Source: Chloroflexota bacterium (GTDB taxonomy: Bacteria; Chloroflexota; Limnocylindria; Limnocylindrales; CSP1-4). From it: a stretch of 32,168 bases of DNA. A program made the translations under genes and the position numbers. This document shows positions 22,525 to 31,230 of the stretch, piece by piece. How positions within the stretch are numbered: the stretch's first letter is position 1; every line of letters begins with the position of its first letter. The notes below the pieces were generated by a model that worked only from the letters and a program-made list of their open reading frames with translations, did no database searches and had not been told where the DNA came from. The DNA lies in the NCBI GenBank assembly GCA_005882635.1, contig VBFG01000121.1, positions 1-32,168 on the forward strand, given 5' to 3'.

Positions 22525-24423
22525 TCAGCCGGCGATCCGATCGGGCTTCCCGGCTGCCCACGCGAGCAGGTCCGCCCGCGAACGCGTATTGACGACGTTC
22601 GACGAGCTCACCCAGGCCCGCCGCGCCTGGGTGACGCCCCAGCGGATGAAGTCGAGCTCGCGGGTGCTGTGGGCGTCCGAGTCGATCGTCAGGACGCAGC
22701 CGGCCGCGACCGCGCGCCGAGCGCGCTCGGCCGAGAGGTCGAGGCGATGGGGCGAGCCGTTCATCTCGAGGGCGGTCCCCGTCCGCGCGGCCGCGTCGTA
22801 GACCGCCTCCCAGTCGAGGTCGAGGTCGTCGCGCGTCTGGATCATCCGGCCGGACGGGTGGGCGACGATGTCGACGTGCGGGCTGTTGATCGCGTTCAGG
22901 GTCCGCCGCGTCAGGTCCGCCCGCGACTGGCGCCGGGCGACGTGGACGGAGGCGACGACGACGTCGAACCGGGCGAGGAGGTCGTCGTCGTAGTCGAGGA
23001 CCCCGTCGGCCCGAACCTCGAGCTCGCAGCCGTGGAGCAGGCGGAACCCCTCCTTCGGCGTCTCCGGCGGGGCGGTGCCGGCGGCTTCCTCCGCGGCGTA
23101 GCGGGCGTTGAGCTCGGCGATGATCGCGCGCTCCTCCTCGACCCGGTCGGCCGCCAGGCCGCCGGCGATCGCCAGTGACTGGCTGTGGTCGGTCAGGACC
23201 TGGTAGGCGTAGCCCCGTCGTCGGCAGGCGTCGGCCATGACCTCGATCGGCTGGCTCCCGTCGCTCCACTCGCTGTGGGTGTGGCAGTCGCCCCGGAGGT
23301 CGGCCTGGGTGATGAGGACGGGGAGCGTCCCGGCCAGAGCCGCCTCGATCTCGCCCTCGTCCTCCCGCAGCTCGGGCTCGATGAAGGGCAGGTCGAGGAA
23401 GCCGTAGGCGTCCGCCTCGGAGGCGAACGTCCGGAGCTCCGCGTCGTCGCCCGTCAGGACCTCGCCGTCGTCGCCGATCCGTTGGAAGCCGTACTCGGAC
23501 AGGCTCCAGCCCCGATCACGGGCCCGCGCCCGGAGCCGGACGTTGTGCTCCTTGCCCCCCGTGAAATGGATCCGGTAGGTGCCCGCGGTACCCGGCGGCA
23601 TCACCATGAGGTCGACCTGCGGCCCGCGCAGGAGCCGGACGGCCGACTTGTGGCCGCCCCGGCCGATCACGGCATCGACGATGCCGAGCCCCGTGAAGCG
23701 GTCCATCAGGACGGCGGGATCGGTCGTCTCGGCCAGGAGGTCGAGGTCGCCGATCGTCTCCTTCTTCCGGCGGAACGAGCCCGCCGGCTCGATGGACGAC
23801 ACCCCCGGGATCGCCGCGAGGCTCGCGCTGAGGGCGAGGATGTGCTCCTCGGCGCGGTGGAGGAGCAGGCGCGTGGGCCGCGTGAGGAGCCGCTCGATCC
23901 CCTCGAGGATCAGCTGCTCCGTCCGCTCCGAGAGCCCGCGGATCGAGCGAACGCGGCCTGCCCGCGCCGCGACTTCCAGATCGCCGAGCGTCAGGACGCC
24001 GAGCTCGTCGTGGAGCTGCTTGACCGTCTTCGGGCCGAGGCCAGGGATCTGGAGGATCTCGACGAGGCTCGCCGGCACCTCTTCGCGGAGCCGCTCGAGA
24101 TAGGCCATCCGGCCCGTCGTGACGAGCTCGGTGATCTTGTCGGAGATCGCCTGGCCGACGCCCGGGATCTTCGGCGCCGTCCCGTTCCGGAAGGCGACGA
24201 CGAGGTCGATCGGGCTCCGACCGATGGCATCGGCCGCCCGGTGGTAGGCGATCGTCTTGAAGGCGAGCTCGCCCTTGACCTCGAGGATGTCGCCGATCTC
24301 GTGGAAGACTCGGGCGAGGTCACCGTTGGTCAGGTCGGCGGCCTCGTCGGCGAGCACGTCGGCGGGCGGCTCGTCGTCGTGGGCGGCGTCGGAGAAGGGC
24401 TCGTCGAGCGTGTCGGTGGGCAT
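22525..24423 (-). CDS. polX: Family X DNA polymerase with PHP domain (PolX)
   Basis: A 632-residue bacterial PolX, a gap-filling repair polymerase with 3'-5' exonuclease. Order: acidic N-terminal extension (1-30), the 8-kDa-like helix-hairpin-helix region with IPGVGQAISDKI (86-97) and IPGLGPKTVKQL (126-137), the nucleotidyl transferase with AGSFRRKKETIGDLDLL (GSFRR 215-219; metal ligands D226 and D228, third D271 in QVDLMV), and the C-terminal PHP metalloesterase with DCHTHSEWSDGS (H381, H383), TDHSQSLAIAGGL, GCELEV, HPSGR and DSDAHS. All catalytic residues appear intact. ATG 24423 is preferred over the ATG at 24453 because TACCAT ends 7 nt before it and the family N-terminus starts there. 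The diguanylate cyclase gene ends 59 nt upstream. Confidence 0.97.
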   Translation of the reverse strand: MPTDTLDEPFSDAAHDDEPPADVLADEAADLTNGDLARVFHEIGDILEVKGELAFKTIAYHRAADAIGRSPIDLVVAFRNGTAPKIPGVGQAISDKITELVTTGRMAYLERLREEVPASLVEILQIPGLGPKTVKQLHDELGVLTLGDLEVAARAGRVRSIRGLSERTEQLILEGIERLLTRPTRLLLHRAEEHILALSASLAAIPGVSSIEPAGSFRRKKETIGDLDLLAETTDPAVLMDRFTGLGIVDAVIGRGGHKSAVRLLRGPQVDLMVMPPGTAGTYRIHFTGGKEHNVRLRARARDRGWSLSEYGFQRIGDDGEVLTGDDAELRTFASEADAYGFLDLPFIEPELREDEGEIEAALAGTLPVLITQADLRGDCHTHSEWSDGSQPIEVMADACRRRGYAYQVLTDHSQSLAIAGGLAADRVEEERAIIAELNARYAAEEAAGTAPPETPKEGFRLLHGCELEVRADGVLDYDDDLLARFDVVVASVHVARRQSRADLTRRTLNAINSPHVDIVAHPSGRMIQTRDDLDLDWEAVYDAAARTGTALEMNGSPHRLDLSAERARRAVAAGCVLTIDSDAHSTRELDFIRWGVTQARRAWVSSSNVVNTRSRADLLAWAAGKPDRIAG

Positions 24424-24430
24424 CGCTGCG

Positions 24431-24436
24431 ATGGTA
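24431..24436 (-). promoter_or_regulatory. Candidate -10 element for a leaderless polX transcript
   Basis: TACCAT on the minus strand, 7 nt from ATG 24423, the same hexamer as at the mscS-type gene. If real, it rules out the longer start at 24453. Confidence 0.5.
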
Positions 24437-24482
24437 CCGGCACGTCCCGGCACGGGCGCCCGAACGGCCGATGATCCGGTCG

Positions 24483-25922
24483 TCAGGCGGCGACGACCTG
24501 GTCGCGGCCCCGGCGCTTGGCGAGGTACAGCGCGCGGTCGGCGTGCTCGACGACGGCGACGATCGGCTCGTCCGGACCGTCGGCGACCGCGGCGCCGACC
24601 GAGACGCTCACCGGGCCGACCCCGAACCGATGGAGATCCAGCCGGCCGACCGCGGAGCGGACGCGCTCGCCAACGTCGACCGCGACGGCGAGCGTCGGGT
24701 TGCGGAGGAGCACGGCGAACTCCTCGCCGCCGTAGCGCGCCGGAACGTCGTCCTCGCGGACCGCCGCGGCGATGGCCGCGGCGACGGCCCGCAGGACGTC
24801 GTCGCCGACGACGTGGCCGTGGGCGTCGTTGAGGCCTTTGAACCGGTCGATGTCGATCATCAGGACGCCGACGGTGTCCTCGGCCCGACGCCGGCGGGCG
24901 AGGAGGGCGCAGAACTCGTCGAAGTAGCGCCGGTTCGGGAGGCCGGTCAGTCCGTCGGTCGCGGCCCGTGCCTCCGCATCGCGGTGCGAGTAGGCACGCG
25001 ACAGGGCGGCGGACGCCTCGATCGCCGCGCCGTTGAGGATCCGCTGCGCGGACGGCGACCAGCCCGAGGCCGTCCGGCGCGAGATCAGCAGCGCCCCGAT
25101 CTGGCCGGCGTCGGTCGCGAGCGGCGCGACCAGCGTGTGGCGGAGGCCGAAGACCGCCCGCGCCCGCTTCGCGATCCGCTCGGCGACGAGCCGCCGCGGG
25201 TCGGGCGGACGGACGCGGCCGGGGCGAGGCGCGATCGCGACCGCGGGCGGCTCCGCGATCGCGGCGGTGGGTCCGACGTCGGGCATCCGTCGCCCACTGC
25301 GAGGCGGTCCGCCCGCGGCCACCGCCCCGACCGACGCGCCGAGTCGCGGGCGACCCGCCGGCGCCGCATCCACGGGAATCTCGACTGGCGCGCCGTCGCC
25401 ATCCACGTCGATCGGGATCCCGACCGGATCGCGCTCCGTGGCGTCATCGAGACTCGGCGGGTCCTCGAGGTCGCCGATCGGGAAGACCGTCGACGACGTC
25501 GAGCCACCGGTCCGCGCGTTGACGAGCGTCGCCTCGAGGACGCGCGCATCGGGGCGGCGGCGGACGATGACGACGTGGTCGGCTGCGGTGCCGATCCCGA
25601 GCTCTTCGACGATCGCGCCCACGATCGCATCGGGCGAGATCGATCGGGAGAGCCCCTGGAGGATCCGGGCGAAGCTCTCGGCCTCGGCCCGACGGCCCTC
25701 TTCCAACTGCTGGACGGCCAGCCGGTGGCGGATGGCTGCGAAGCCGACGACCACGATCAGCGCCGTCATCGCCAGGTCGAGTGGTCCGGCGCCGCCCCCG
25801 AGGAGGCGCATCGCGGAGATCAGGCCGAGGGCGAAGAACGTGCCGGCGAAGATGAGCCACGAGCGGCGGATCCGCTGATCCTCCGCTCCCACGGACGGAC
25901 GCTGCTCGGTCGGTGGAGTCAC
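24483..25922 (-). CDS. Membrane-bound diguanylate cyclase (GAF-like sensor plus GGDEF)
   Basis: A 479-residue cyclic-di-GMP synthase. The N-terminus has two hydrophobic segments (SWLIFAGTFFALGLISAMRL and LDLAMTALIVVVGFAAI, about 21-61). Residues about 75-300 look like a GAF domain (FARILQGLSRSISPDAIVGAIVEELG, ADHVVIVRRR, then LRHTLVAPLATDAGQIGALLIS) interrupted by a long Pro/Asp/Gly/Arg-rich insertion of about 110 residues. Residues 315-479 are GGDEF: DGLTGLPNRRYFDEF, DIDRFKGLND, active site GGEEF (398-402), and an intact inhibitory I-site R389-E-D-D392 five residues before it, so product inhibition is expected. The start GTG 25922 has no visible ribosome site, and no better in-frame start is nearby. 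It lies 98 nt after the MBL-rhodanese gene. Confidence 0.93.
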   Translation of the reverse strand: MTPPTEQRPSVGAEDQRIRRSWLIFAGTFFALGLISAMRLLGGGAGPLDLAMTALIVVVGFAAIRHRLAVQQLEEGRRAEAESFARILQGLSRSISPDAIVGAIVEELGIGTAADHVVIVRRRPDARVLEATLVNARTGGSTSSTVFPIGDLEDPPSLDDATERDPVGIPIDVDGDGAPVEIPVDAAPAGRPRLGASVGAVAAGGPPRSGRRMPDVGPTAAIAEPPAVAIAPRPGRVRPPDPRRLVAERIAKRARAVFGLRHTLVAPLATDAGQIGALLISRRTASGWSPSAQRILNGAAIEASAALSRAYSHRDAEARAATDGLTGLPNRRYFDEFCALLARRRRAEDTVGVLMIDIDRFKGLNDAHGHVVGDDVLRAVAAAIAAAVREDDVPARYGGEEFAVLLRNPTLAVAVDVGERVRSAVGRLDLHRFGVGPVSVSVGAAVADGPDEPIVAVVEHADRALYLAKRRGRDQVVAA

Positions 25923-26020
25923 GTTCGGAACAGAAGGATGCGGTCCCCTGCCCCGCCGGGCAAGTCGCGCCGGGTAGTACTTCCGGCGGTGGCGCCTGGT
26001 ACTTCCGTTCGTCCGGCCGC

Positions 26021-27481
26021 TCAGCCTCGGGCGCCGGCGCGGATCGGCGCGCGGCGCCGCGTCGGAGCGCTGCCGGTCGGTGCCTCGCCACGGACGATCG
26101 GATGGCCGGCGGCCCGCCAGGCGGGGACGCCGCTGGCGACCCACGAGACGTCCGTGAACCCGTTCGTCCGGAGGATCGAGGCGGCGACGCTCGCCCGCAG
26201 CCCGGAGGCGCAGATCGTGGCGATCGGCCGGTCCGCAGGCAGCTCGGCGAGCCGGTCCGGCAGCGAGCCCGCCGTGATGTGGATGCTCCCGGGGATGTGG
26301 CTCGACGCGTATTCGTCGGCCTGGCGGACATCGATCACGAGCGGTGCCTCCGGACCGCCGCGATCGAGCTGGTCGGCCAGCTGGTCGACGGACAGGCGGC
26401 CGCTCGACTCCAACCGGCCGCCGCTGTCCGCCCACGCGCCGAAGCCACCGCGAAGATGGCCGACGATCGAGCCCTCGGCGCCGATCCGGATGGCCTGGCG
26501 GATCGCCTCGTCCCAATCGGTCGGGCGCTCGAGGATGAGGACGATCGGACGGTCCGGCTCGACGACCCAGCCGAGCCAGGTCCCGAAGGACGGCCCGAGC
26601 GGGATCGACTGCGAGCCCGGAGCGTGGGCGACGGCGTGGTCGGCCGGCGGACGGAGGTCGAGGAGGAGAGCGCCGCCCGCGATCGCACTCCGTGTCTCGT
26701 CGACGGGCATCGGCCGCGGCTCCGGGATGCGTCCGCCGAGGAGGGCCGGACCCGCCTGGTTCGTCGGCCGCATCCGGGCGAAGTAGCGAGGAACCGCGGG
26801 CTGGCGGTGGAGCAGCCGACGCGCGAAGTCCTCGACGTCCTGGACCCGGAGCAGCGCGTCGTGTCGCCGCTCGTAGCCGATCGTCGTCGTCGGCGTCGAG
26901 GCGATGCCCGTGGCGCACAGCGAGCCCGCGCCGTGGGTCGGCTGGACGACCACGTGGTCGTCGTGCGGGAGGATCACCTCGTGGAGCGACCGGTGCATGT
27001 CGTGGGCGTAGGCCACCGCGTGCTCCTCGCCGAGCAGGTCCGTCCGCCCCACGGCGCCGACGAGCAGCGAGCCGCCGGTGAACAGGAGCGCCGGGTCCTC
27101 GCCCCGCGAGGTGTCGGCGACAGAGTAGACGACGTGCTCCGGCGTGTGGCCGGGCGTGTCGCGGGTCATGAACCGCAGGGAGCCGACGTCGAACGTGGCG
27201 CCGTCTCGCAGCGGCCGATGCTCGTGGGCGAGGGCGGCCCCGGCCCCGATCAGGTGGGTCGCGCCGGTCAGCGCGGCAAGCTCGCGGCCGCCCGAGACGT
27301 AGTCGTTGTGGAGATGCGTCTCGACGACGTGGGTGATGCGGACGTTGATCTCACGCGCGGCGTCGAGATACGCATCAACGTCCCGCCGGGGGTCCACCAC
27401 CGCGGCGACGCCGGCGGAGTCGTCGGCGATCAGCGTCGAGAGGTGGCCGAGCCCCTCGATCCGGAACAGCCGCGTGAGCAT
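26021..27481 (-). CDS. MBL-fold hydrolase with two rhodanese domains (persulfide dioxygenase/sulfurtransferase type)
   Basis: A 486-residue sulfur-metabolism protein. Residues 1-250 are a metallo-beta-lactamase domain of the ETHE1/CstB-like group: VVETHLHNDYVSGG (metal loop H56, H58, D60, with Tyr where hydrolases have His), TPGHTPEHVVY and FTGGSLLVG. The first rhodanese domain (about 265-360; LLLDLRPPADHAVAHAPGS, HLRGGFGAW) has no active cysteine, reading LILERPTD where the loop should be. The second (about 365-465) has LVIDVRQADEYASSHIPGS and the active loop CASGLR (C424). Relatives oxidise or transfer persulfide sulfur, so a role in sulfide detoxification is likely. ATG 27481 has TACCCT ending 7 nt upstream, suggesting a leaderless mRNA. 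It is divergent from the sqdB-like gene. Confidence 0.94.
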   Translation of the reverse strand: MLTRLFRIEGLGHLSTLIADDSAGVAAVVDPRRDVDAYLDAAREINVRITHVVETHLHNDYVSGGRELAALTGATHLIGAGAALAHEHRPLRDGATFDVGSLRFMTRDTPGHTPEHVVYSVADTSRGEDPALLFTGGSLLVGAVGRTDLLGEEHAVAYAHDMHRSLHEVILPHDDHVVVQPTHGAGSLCATGIASTPTTTIGYERRHDALLRVQDVEDFARRLLHRQPAVPRYFARMRPTNQAGPALLGGRIPEPRPMPVDETRSAIAGGALLLDLRPPADHAVAHAPGSQSIPLGPSFGTWLGWVVEPDRPIVLILERPTDWDEAIRQAIRIGAEGSIVGHLRGGFGAWADSGGRLESSGRLSVDQLADQLDRGGPEAPLVIDVRQADEYASSHIPGSIHITAGSLPDRLAELPADRPIATICASGLRASVAASILRTNGFTDVSWVASGVPAWRAAGHPIVRGEAPTGSAPTRRRAPIRAGARG

Positions 27482-27488
27482 CGGATCG

Positions 27489-27516
27489 AGGGTAGCACTC
27501 GAAGAAGCCCCGACAA
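27489..27516 (-). promoter_or_regulatory. Promoter of the MBL-rhodanese gene, leaderless geometry
   Basis: Minus strand TTGTCG (27511-27516), 16-nt spacer, TGC-extended TACCCT (27489-27494). The -10 ends 7 nt from the ATG, so transcription would begin at about the start codon. Of the six leaderless candidates this is the one with the most plausible -35. Confidence 0.5.
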
Positions 27517-27523
27517 CCGATGC

Positions 27524-27529
27524 TAGACT
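27524..27529 (+). promoter_or_regulatory. Possible extended -10 of the sqdB operon (TGC-TAGACT)
   Basis: An extended -10 on the plus strand, 56 nt before ATG 27586. No -35 at 16-18 nt. It overlaps the spacing of the divergent MBL-rhodanese promoter, so the two could interfere. Confidence 0.4.
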
Positions 27530-27585
27530 CGGGCCCGTCCGCCCGAGGAGATAGACAGGTTGGCGTGACGGAGGGAGCGCGACTG

Positions 27586-28779
27586 ATGGGACGACGGGTC
27601 CTGATCCTGGGCGGCGACGGGTACCTCGGCTGGCCGACCGCGATGGCCTTCTCGCGGGCCGGCGAACGGGTGACGGTCGTCGACAATTTCGCCAAGCGCC
27701 AGTGGGAGGCCGAGCTCGGCGTTCGACCGCTCTTCCCGATCCCGACGCTCCACGAGCGGATCCGCGCCTGGCGCGAGGTCAGCGAGAACGAGATCGAGCT
27801 CCGCGTCGGCGACCTCACCGACTACGATTTCGTCGAGTCCATCATCGACGATATCCGGCCGGACACGATCGTCCATTTCGGCGAGCAGCCGTCCGCCCCG
27901 TACTCGATGATCGACGTCCGCCACGCAACCTACACGCAGGCGAACAACGTCGTCGGCAACCTCAACGTCCTGTTCGCGATCCGCGACCGGAGTCCCGACA
28001 GCCACCTCGTCAAGCTCGGGACGATGGGTGAGTACGGCACCCCCGACGTCGACATCGAGGAGGGGTACCTGACGGTCCAACAGGACGGTCGATCGCACAC
28101 CTTCCTGTATCCGAAGACCCCGGGCTCGATGTACCACCTGTCGAAGGTTCACGACTCGCACAACATTCACTTCGCGACGAGGATCTGGGGCCTGCGCGCG
28201 ACGGACCTCAACCAGGGCGTCGTCTACGGGGTCGAAACCGACGAGTCGTCGCTGGACCCGCGTCTGGCGACGAGCTTCCACTACGACGAGGTGTTCGGGA
28301 CGGCGCTCAACCGGTTCTGCGTGCAATCGGTCGTCGGCCATCCGCTGACCGTCTACGGCAAGGGTGGCCAGACCCGCGGGTACCTCAACATCCGCGACAC
28401 GATGGCCTGCGTCAGGCTCGCGGCGGACCATCCGGCAGATCCTGGAGAGCTCCGCGTGTACAACCAGTTCACGGAGCAATTCACGGTGCTCGAGCTGGCG
28501 GAGCGGGTGCAGGCAGCGGGTGCCGTGATGGGACTCCGTGTCGAGATCGCCCACACGCGGAACCCACGCAAGGAGCTCGAGACCCACTACTACAACGCCA
28601 AGCACACGAAGCTCCTCGAGCTTGGGTTGACCCCGCGACTGCTCAGCGACGAGCTGATCGACACGATGCTGGCTCGGATCCAGGAGCACGCGGCTCGGAT
28701 CGACTCGGCCACGCTCATCCAGGACGTCCGTTGGGTCCCGAGCCCGCAGGCCCGGGCGACCGAGCGCACACCAGCCTGA
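27586..28779 (+). CDS. sqdB: UDP-sulfoquinovose synthase-like NAD-dependent enzyme (SQD1/SqdB/Agl3 type)
   Basis: Converts UDP-glucose and sulfite to UDP-sulfoquinovose. 397 residues from ATG 27586, with GGAGGGAG at 27570-27577; the open frame before it has no ribosome site. The Rossmann motif is GGDGYLGW (9-16). The family-specific active-site segments are strikingly complete: LGTMGEYGTPDVDIEEG (T146 and E149), YPKTPGSMYHLSKVHDSHN (Y183 and K187) and GKGGQTRGYLNIRDT. These line up with Thr145, Tyr182 and Lys186 known from plant SQD1. It leads an operon with an epimerase (28 nt gap), a flippase and a GT4 glycosyltransferase. The product is either the head group of sulfolipid or, given the flippase, a sulfoquinovose-bearing surface glycan. 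Confidence 0.92.
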   Translation: MGRRVLILGGDGYLGWPTAMAFSRAGERVTVVDNFAKRQWEAELGVRPLFPIPTLHERIRAWREVSENEIELRVGDLTDYDFVESIIDDIRPDTIVHFGEQPSAPYSMIDVRHATYTQANNVVGNLNVLFAIRDRSPDSHLVKLGTMGEYGTPDVDIEEGYLTVQQDGRSHTFLYPKTPGSMYHLSKVHDSHNIHFATRIWGLRATDLNQGVVYGVETDESSLDPRLATSFHYDEVFGTALNRFCVQSVVGHPLTVYGKGGQTRGYLNIRDTMACVRLAADHPADPGELRVYNQFTEQFTVLELAERVQAAGAVMGLRVEIAHTRNPRKELETHYYNAKHTKLLELGLTPRLLSDELIDTMLARIQEHAARIDSATLIQDVRWVPSPQARATERTPA

Positions 28780-28807
28780 ACCGGACCGGATCGACGTCGG
28801 CGAGCCG

Positions 28808-29785
28808 GTGGGTCGGCTGATCCTCGTCACCGGCGGAGCCGGCTTCATCGGCTCGCACGTATCGAGCCTCCTCGCGGGTCGTGGCGATCGGGTCCGCATC
28901 CTCGACGACCTCTCCGTCGGCCGGCTCGAGTACGCCGACGGCGTTCCGCGCGAGATCGTTCGAGCGCCCCTTGCCGACGGAGACGCCGTCCGCGCCGCGG
29001 TCGACGGCGTCGACGCGGTCGTCCACCTGGCCGCTCGCTCGGGGATCCCGGACTCCGTCGCGGATCCGCTGGGGACGTTCGCGGTCAACGTGGACCAGAC
29101 GCTGCGGCTGCTCGACGCCGCCCGTGTCGCCGGCACGCGGCGGTTCGTCTTCGCGTCCTCGAACGCGGCGACGGGTGACCACGAGCCGCCGGCGGACGAG
29201 ACCGACCTGGCGCACCCGCTGACGCCGTACGGCGCATCGAAGCTGGCCGGCGAGGCGTTCGGGCAGGCCTACGCCGCGACGTACGGCCTCGCGGCCTGCT
29301 CCCTGCGGTTCTCGAACGCGTACGGCCCGTATTCCCTCCACAAGAAGAGCGTCGTCGCCGCGTGGCTTCGCGCGGCGCTCCGCGGCGACGCGATCACGAT
29401 CCACGGCGACGGTCAGCAGACGCGCGACTTCGTGTATGCCGAGGACCTGGCGGCCGCCGTCGTCGCGACGCTCGACGCCGGCGAGGACGCGATCGCCGGC
29501 GAGGTCTTCCAGGCCGGGACTGCCGTCGAGACGACCGTCAATCAGCTCGCCGAGGCGCTGGGAGCGGCGGTCGGGCGGCCGCTCGAGATCCGCCACGAGG
29601 CCGCGCGGCCCGGCGACATCCGGCGCAACGTCAGCCGGATCGACAAGGCCGCCCGGGTCCTCGGCTACCGGCCGGCGGTGTCGCTCGGCGAAGGGCTGCG
29701 GCGGACGGCGCGGTGGTTCGAGCAGGCGCTCGCGGACCCGGCCCTGGCGAGCGTGACGCCACACGCCTCGTCCGGTTCGGAGTGA
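28808..29785 (+). CDS. NAD-dependent sugar-nucleotide epimerase/dehydratase (extended SDR)
   Basis: A 325-residue extended short-chain dehydrogenase, UDP-glucose 4-epimerase-like. Visible are VTGGAGFIGSH (7-17), VVHLAARSGIPDSVADP, the catalytic FASSNAATG (Ser117/118) and YGASK (Y141, K145), SLRFSNAYGP, and the sugar-nucleotide region TIHGDGQQTRDFVYAED. It begins at GTG 28808, 28 nt after sqdB, without a clear ribosome site, and its stop overlaps the flippase start (GTGA). It presumably supplies a second UDP-sugar for the same glycan; the exact sugar cannot be told from sequence. Confidence 0.93.
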   Translation: MGRLILVTGGAGFIGSHVSSLLAGRGDRVRILDDLSVGRLEYADGVPREIVRAPLADGDAVRAAVDGVDAVVHLAARSGIPDSVADPLGTFAVNVDQTLRLLDAARVAGTRRFVFASSNAATGDHEPPADETDLAHPLTPYGASKLAGEAFGQAYAATYGLAACSLRFSNAYGPYSLHKKSVVAAWLRAALRGDAITIHGDGQQTRDFVYAEDLAAAVVATLDAGEDAIAGEVFQAGTAVETTVNQLAEALGAAVGRPLEIRHEAARPGDIRRNVSRIDKAARVLGYRPAVSLGEGLRRTARWFEQALADPALASVTPHASSGSE

Positions 29786-31227
29786 CGGAGGCCGTCCGGG
29801 GCAGCGGCAGGGGCTCCACGCTCGTCCGGGATGCCCTCGTGACGATCGCGACGAGATTCGGCCTGGCGGTCCTGATCTTTGCGACCGACATCGTCCTGGC
29901 TCGGCTGCTCGGCCCGGCCGCGAAGGGCCGCTTCACGCTCGTCCTCCTCTTCTCGCAGCTCGCGGCGCTGGTCGTCGGCTGGGGGATGGACAGCGCGATC
30001 GGCATCGTCGCCGGACGCAGCCGCGACGACGCTCGAGCCGGGTTCGCGAACGCCCTGGTCTGGAGCGCCGTGGTCGGCGGGTTCACGGTCGTCCTGTCGG
30101 GGCTGCTGTACGGCCTCCCGACCGACGTCCGGCCGCGCGGACCGCTGGCAGTGGTGGTGCCGAACCTGTCGGCCGCCCAGTTCACCTACGCGGCGCTGGC
30201 CATCCCGGGCGAGATGTTCTTCTCGATCGGCCTGATCGCCCTCCTCGGCCGGCAGCGCGTCGCCGCGTACTCGGCGATCCGGATCCTCCGCCGCCTGCTG
30301 GTGCTGGTCCTCGTCGTCGGCGTCGCCGCCATCGCCCGGCTGTCGCTCGACGTGGCCCTCATCGTCAACCTGGTGACCCTCATCGTGACCGCCATCGCGA
30401 TCGCCGGCGTTGCCATCCGTGACGGCACCGCGGCGGTGCGGCCATCGCCGGCGGTCCTCTCCGAGGAGCTGCGGTTCGGCAACCGGGCGATCCTCGGGAG
30501 CATCGCGGAGCGCCTCCAGTTCCGAGCCGACTCCTTCATCATCAACGCCGTCCGCAGCGTGCGCGAGACCGGGATCTATTCAGTGACGAGCGGCCTGGCC
30601 GAGACGCTCTGGTACATCCCGAACGCCCTCGGAACCGTGATGTTCAGCCGCGCCGTCGACCCGGCGGCCGACGCGGGGCGGATCGCGGCCGTCCTGACGC
30701 GGACGACGATCGCGGTCGCATTGGTGACGTCGATCCCGGCGTTCGTCCTCGGGCCACGGATCGTCCGGATCGTCTACGGGTCGGCGTTCGCCGACGCCGG
30801 TGTCGCACTCCGCCTGATCCTGCCGGGGATCGTCGCGTACAGCGTCGTCGCGGTGCTGTCGCGTTACATCGTCGGACGTGGCCGTCCGGGAACCGGGACC
30901 CTGATCCTGCTCTCCGGGCTCGCGATCAACGTGATCGCGAACCTGCTCCTCGTGCCTCGCTTCGGCATCAACGGCGCCGCCGCGTCCTCCTCGATCTCGT
31001 ACGGCCTCACCGCGATCATGACGCTCGTCGTGTTCCGCCGACTGTCCGGGCGCGGCGTGACGGAGACGCTCGTGATCCGCGCCTCCGACCTCCGCGTCCT
31101 GCGCGGGCTCGCCGGCGCGGTCCGCGCGAGGCTGAGCGGGCGACGAGGCGGCCCGGTCGCCCTCCGCGGCGGCGAGACGGCGGCGCAGATCGTGCTGACC
31201 GAGCACGAGCCGGGTGAGGAGCCGTAG
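29782..31227 (+). CDS. Polysaccharide flippase of the MOP superfamily (Wzx/RfbX-like)
   Basis: A 481-residue integral membrane protein with about 12-14 hydrophobic helices, which flips lipid-linked oligosaccharides across the membrane. Family features: FGLAVLIFATDIVLARLLGPAAKGRF at the first helix (the R-x-LGP-x-x-x-G signature of Wzx-type transporters), VPNLSAAQFTYAALAIPGE mid-protein, then FGNRAILGSIAERLQFRAD and a late LIVNVIANLLLVPRFGINGAA-type segment (visible as NVIANLLLVPRFGINGAA). The start GTG 29782 overlaps the epimerase stop by 4 nt, implying translational coupling. A charged C-terminal tail of about 50 residues extends past the last helix. The GT4 gene starts 3 nt after its stop. 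Confidence 0.93.
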   Translation: MTEAVRGSGRGSTLVRDALVTIATRFGLAVLIFATDIVLARLLGPAAKGRFTLVLLFSQLAALVVGWGMDSAIGIVAGRSRDDARAGFANALVWSAVVGGFTVVLSGLLYGLPTDVRPRGPLAVVVPNLSAAQFTYAALAIPGEMFFSIGLIALLGRQRVAAYSAIRILRRLLVLVLVVGVAAIARLSLDVALIVNLVTLIVTAIAIAGVAIRDGTAAVRPSPAVLSEELRFGNRAILGSIAERLQFRADSFIINAVRSVRETGIYSVTSGLAETLWYIPNALGTVMFSRAVDPAADAGRIAAVLTRTTIAVALVTSIPAFVLGPRIVRIVYGSAFADAGVALRLILPGIVAYSVVAVLSRYIVGRGRPGTGTLILLSGLAINVIANLLLVPRFGINGAAASSSISYGLTAIMTLVVFRRLSGRGVTETLVIRASDLRVLRGLAGAVRARLSGRRGGPVALRGGETAAQIVLTEHEPGEEP

Positions 31228-31230
31228 CGC

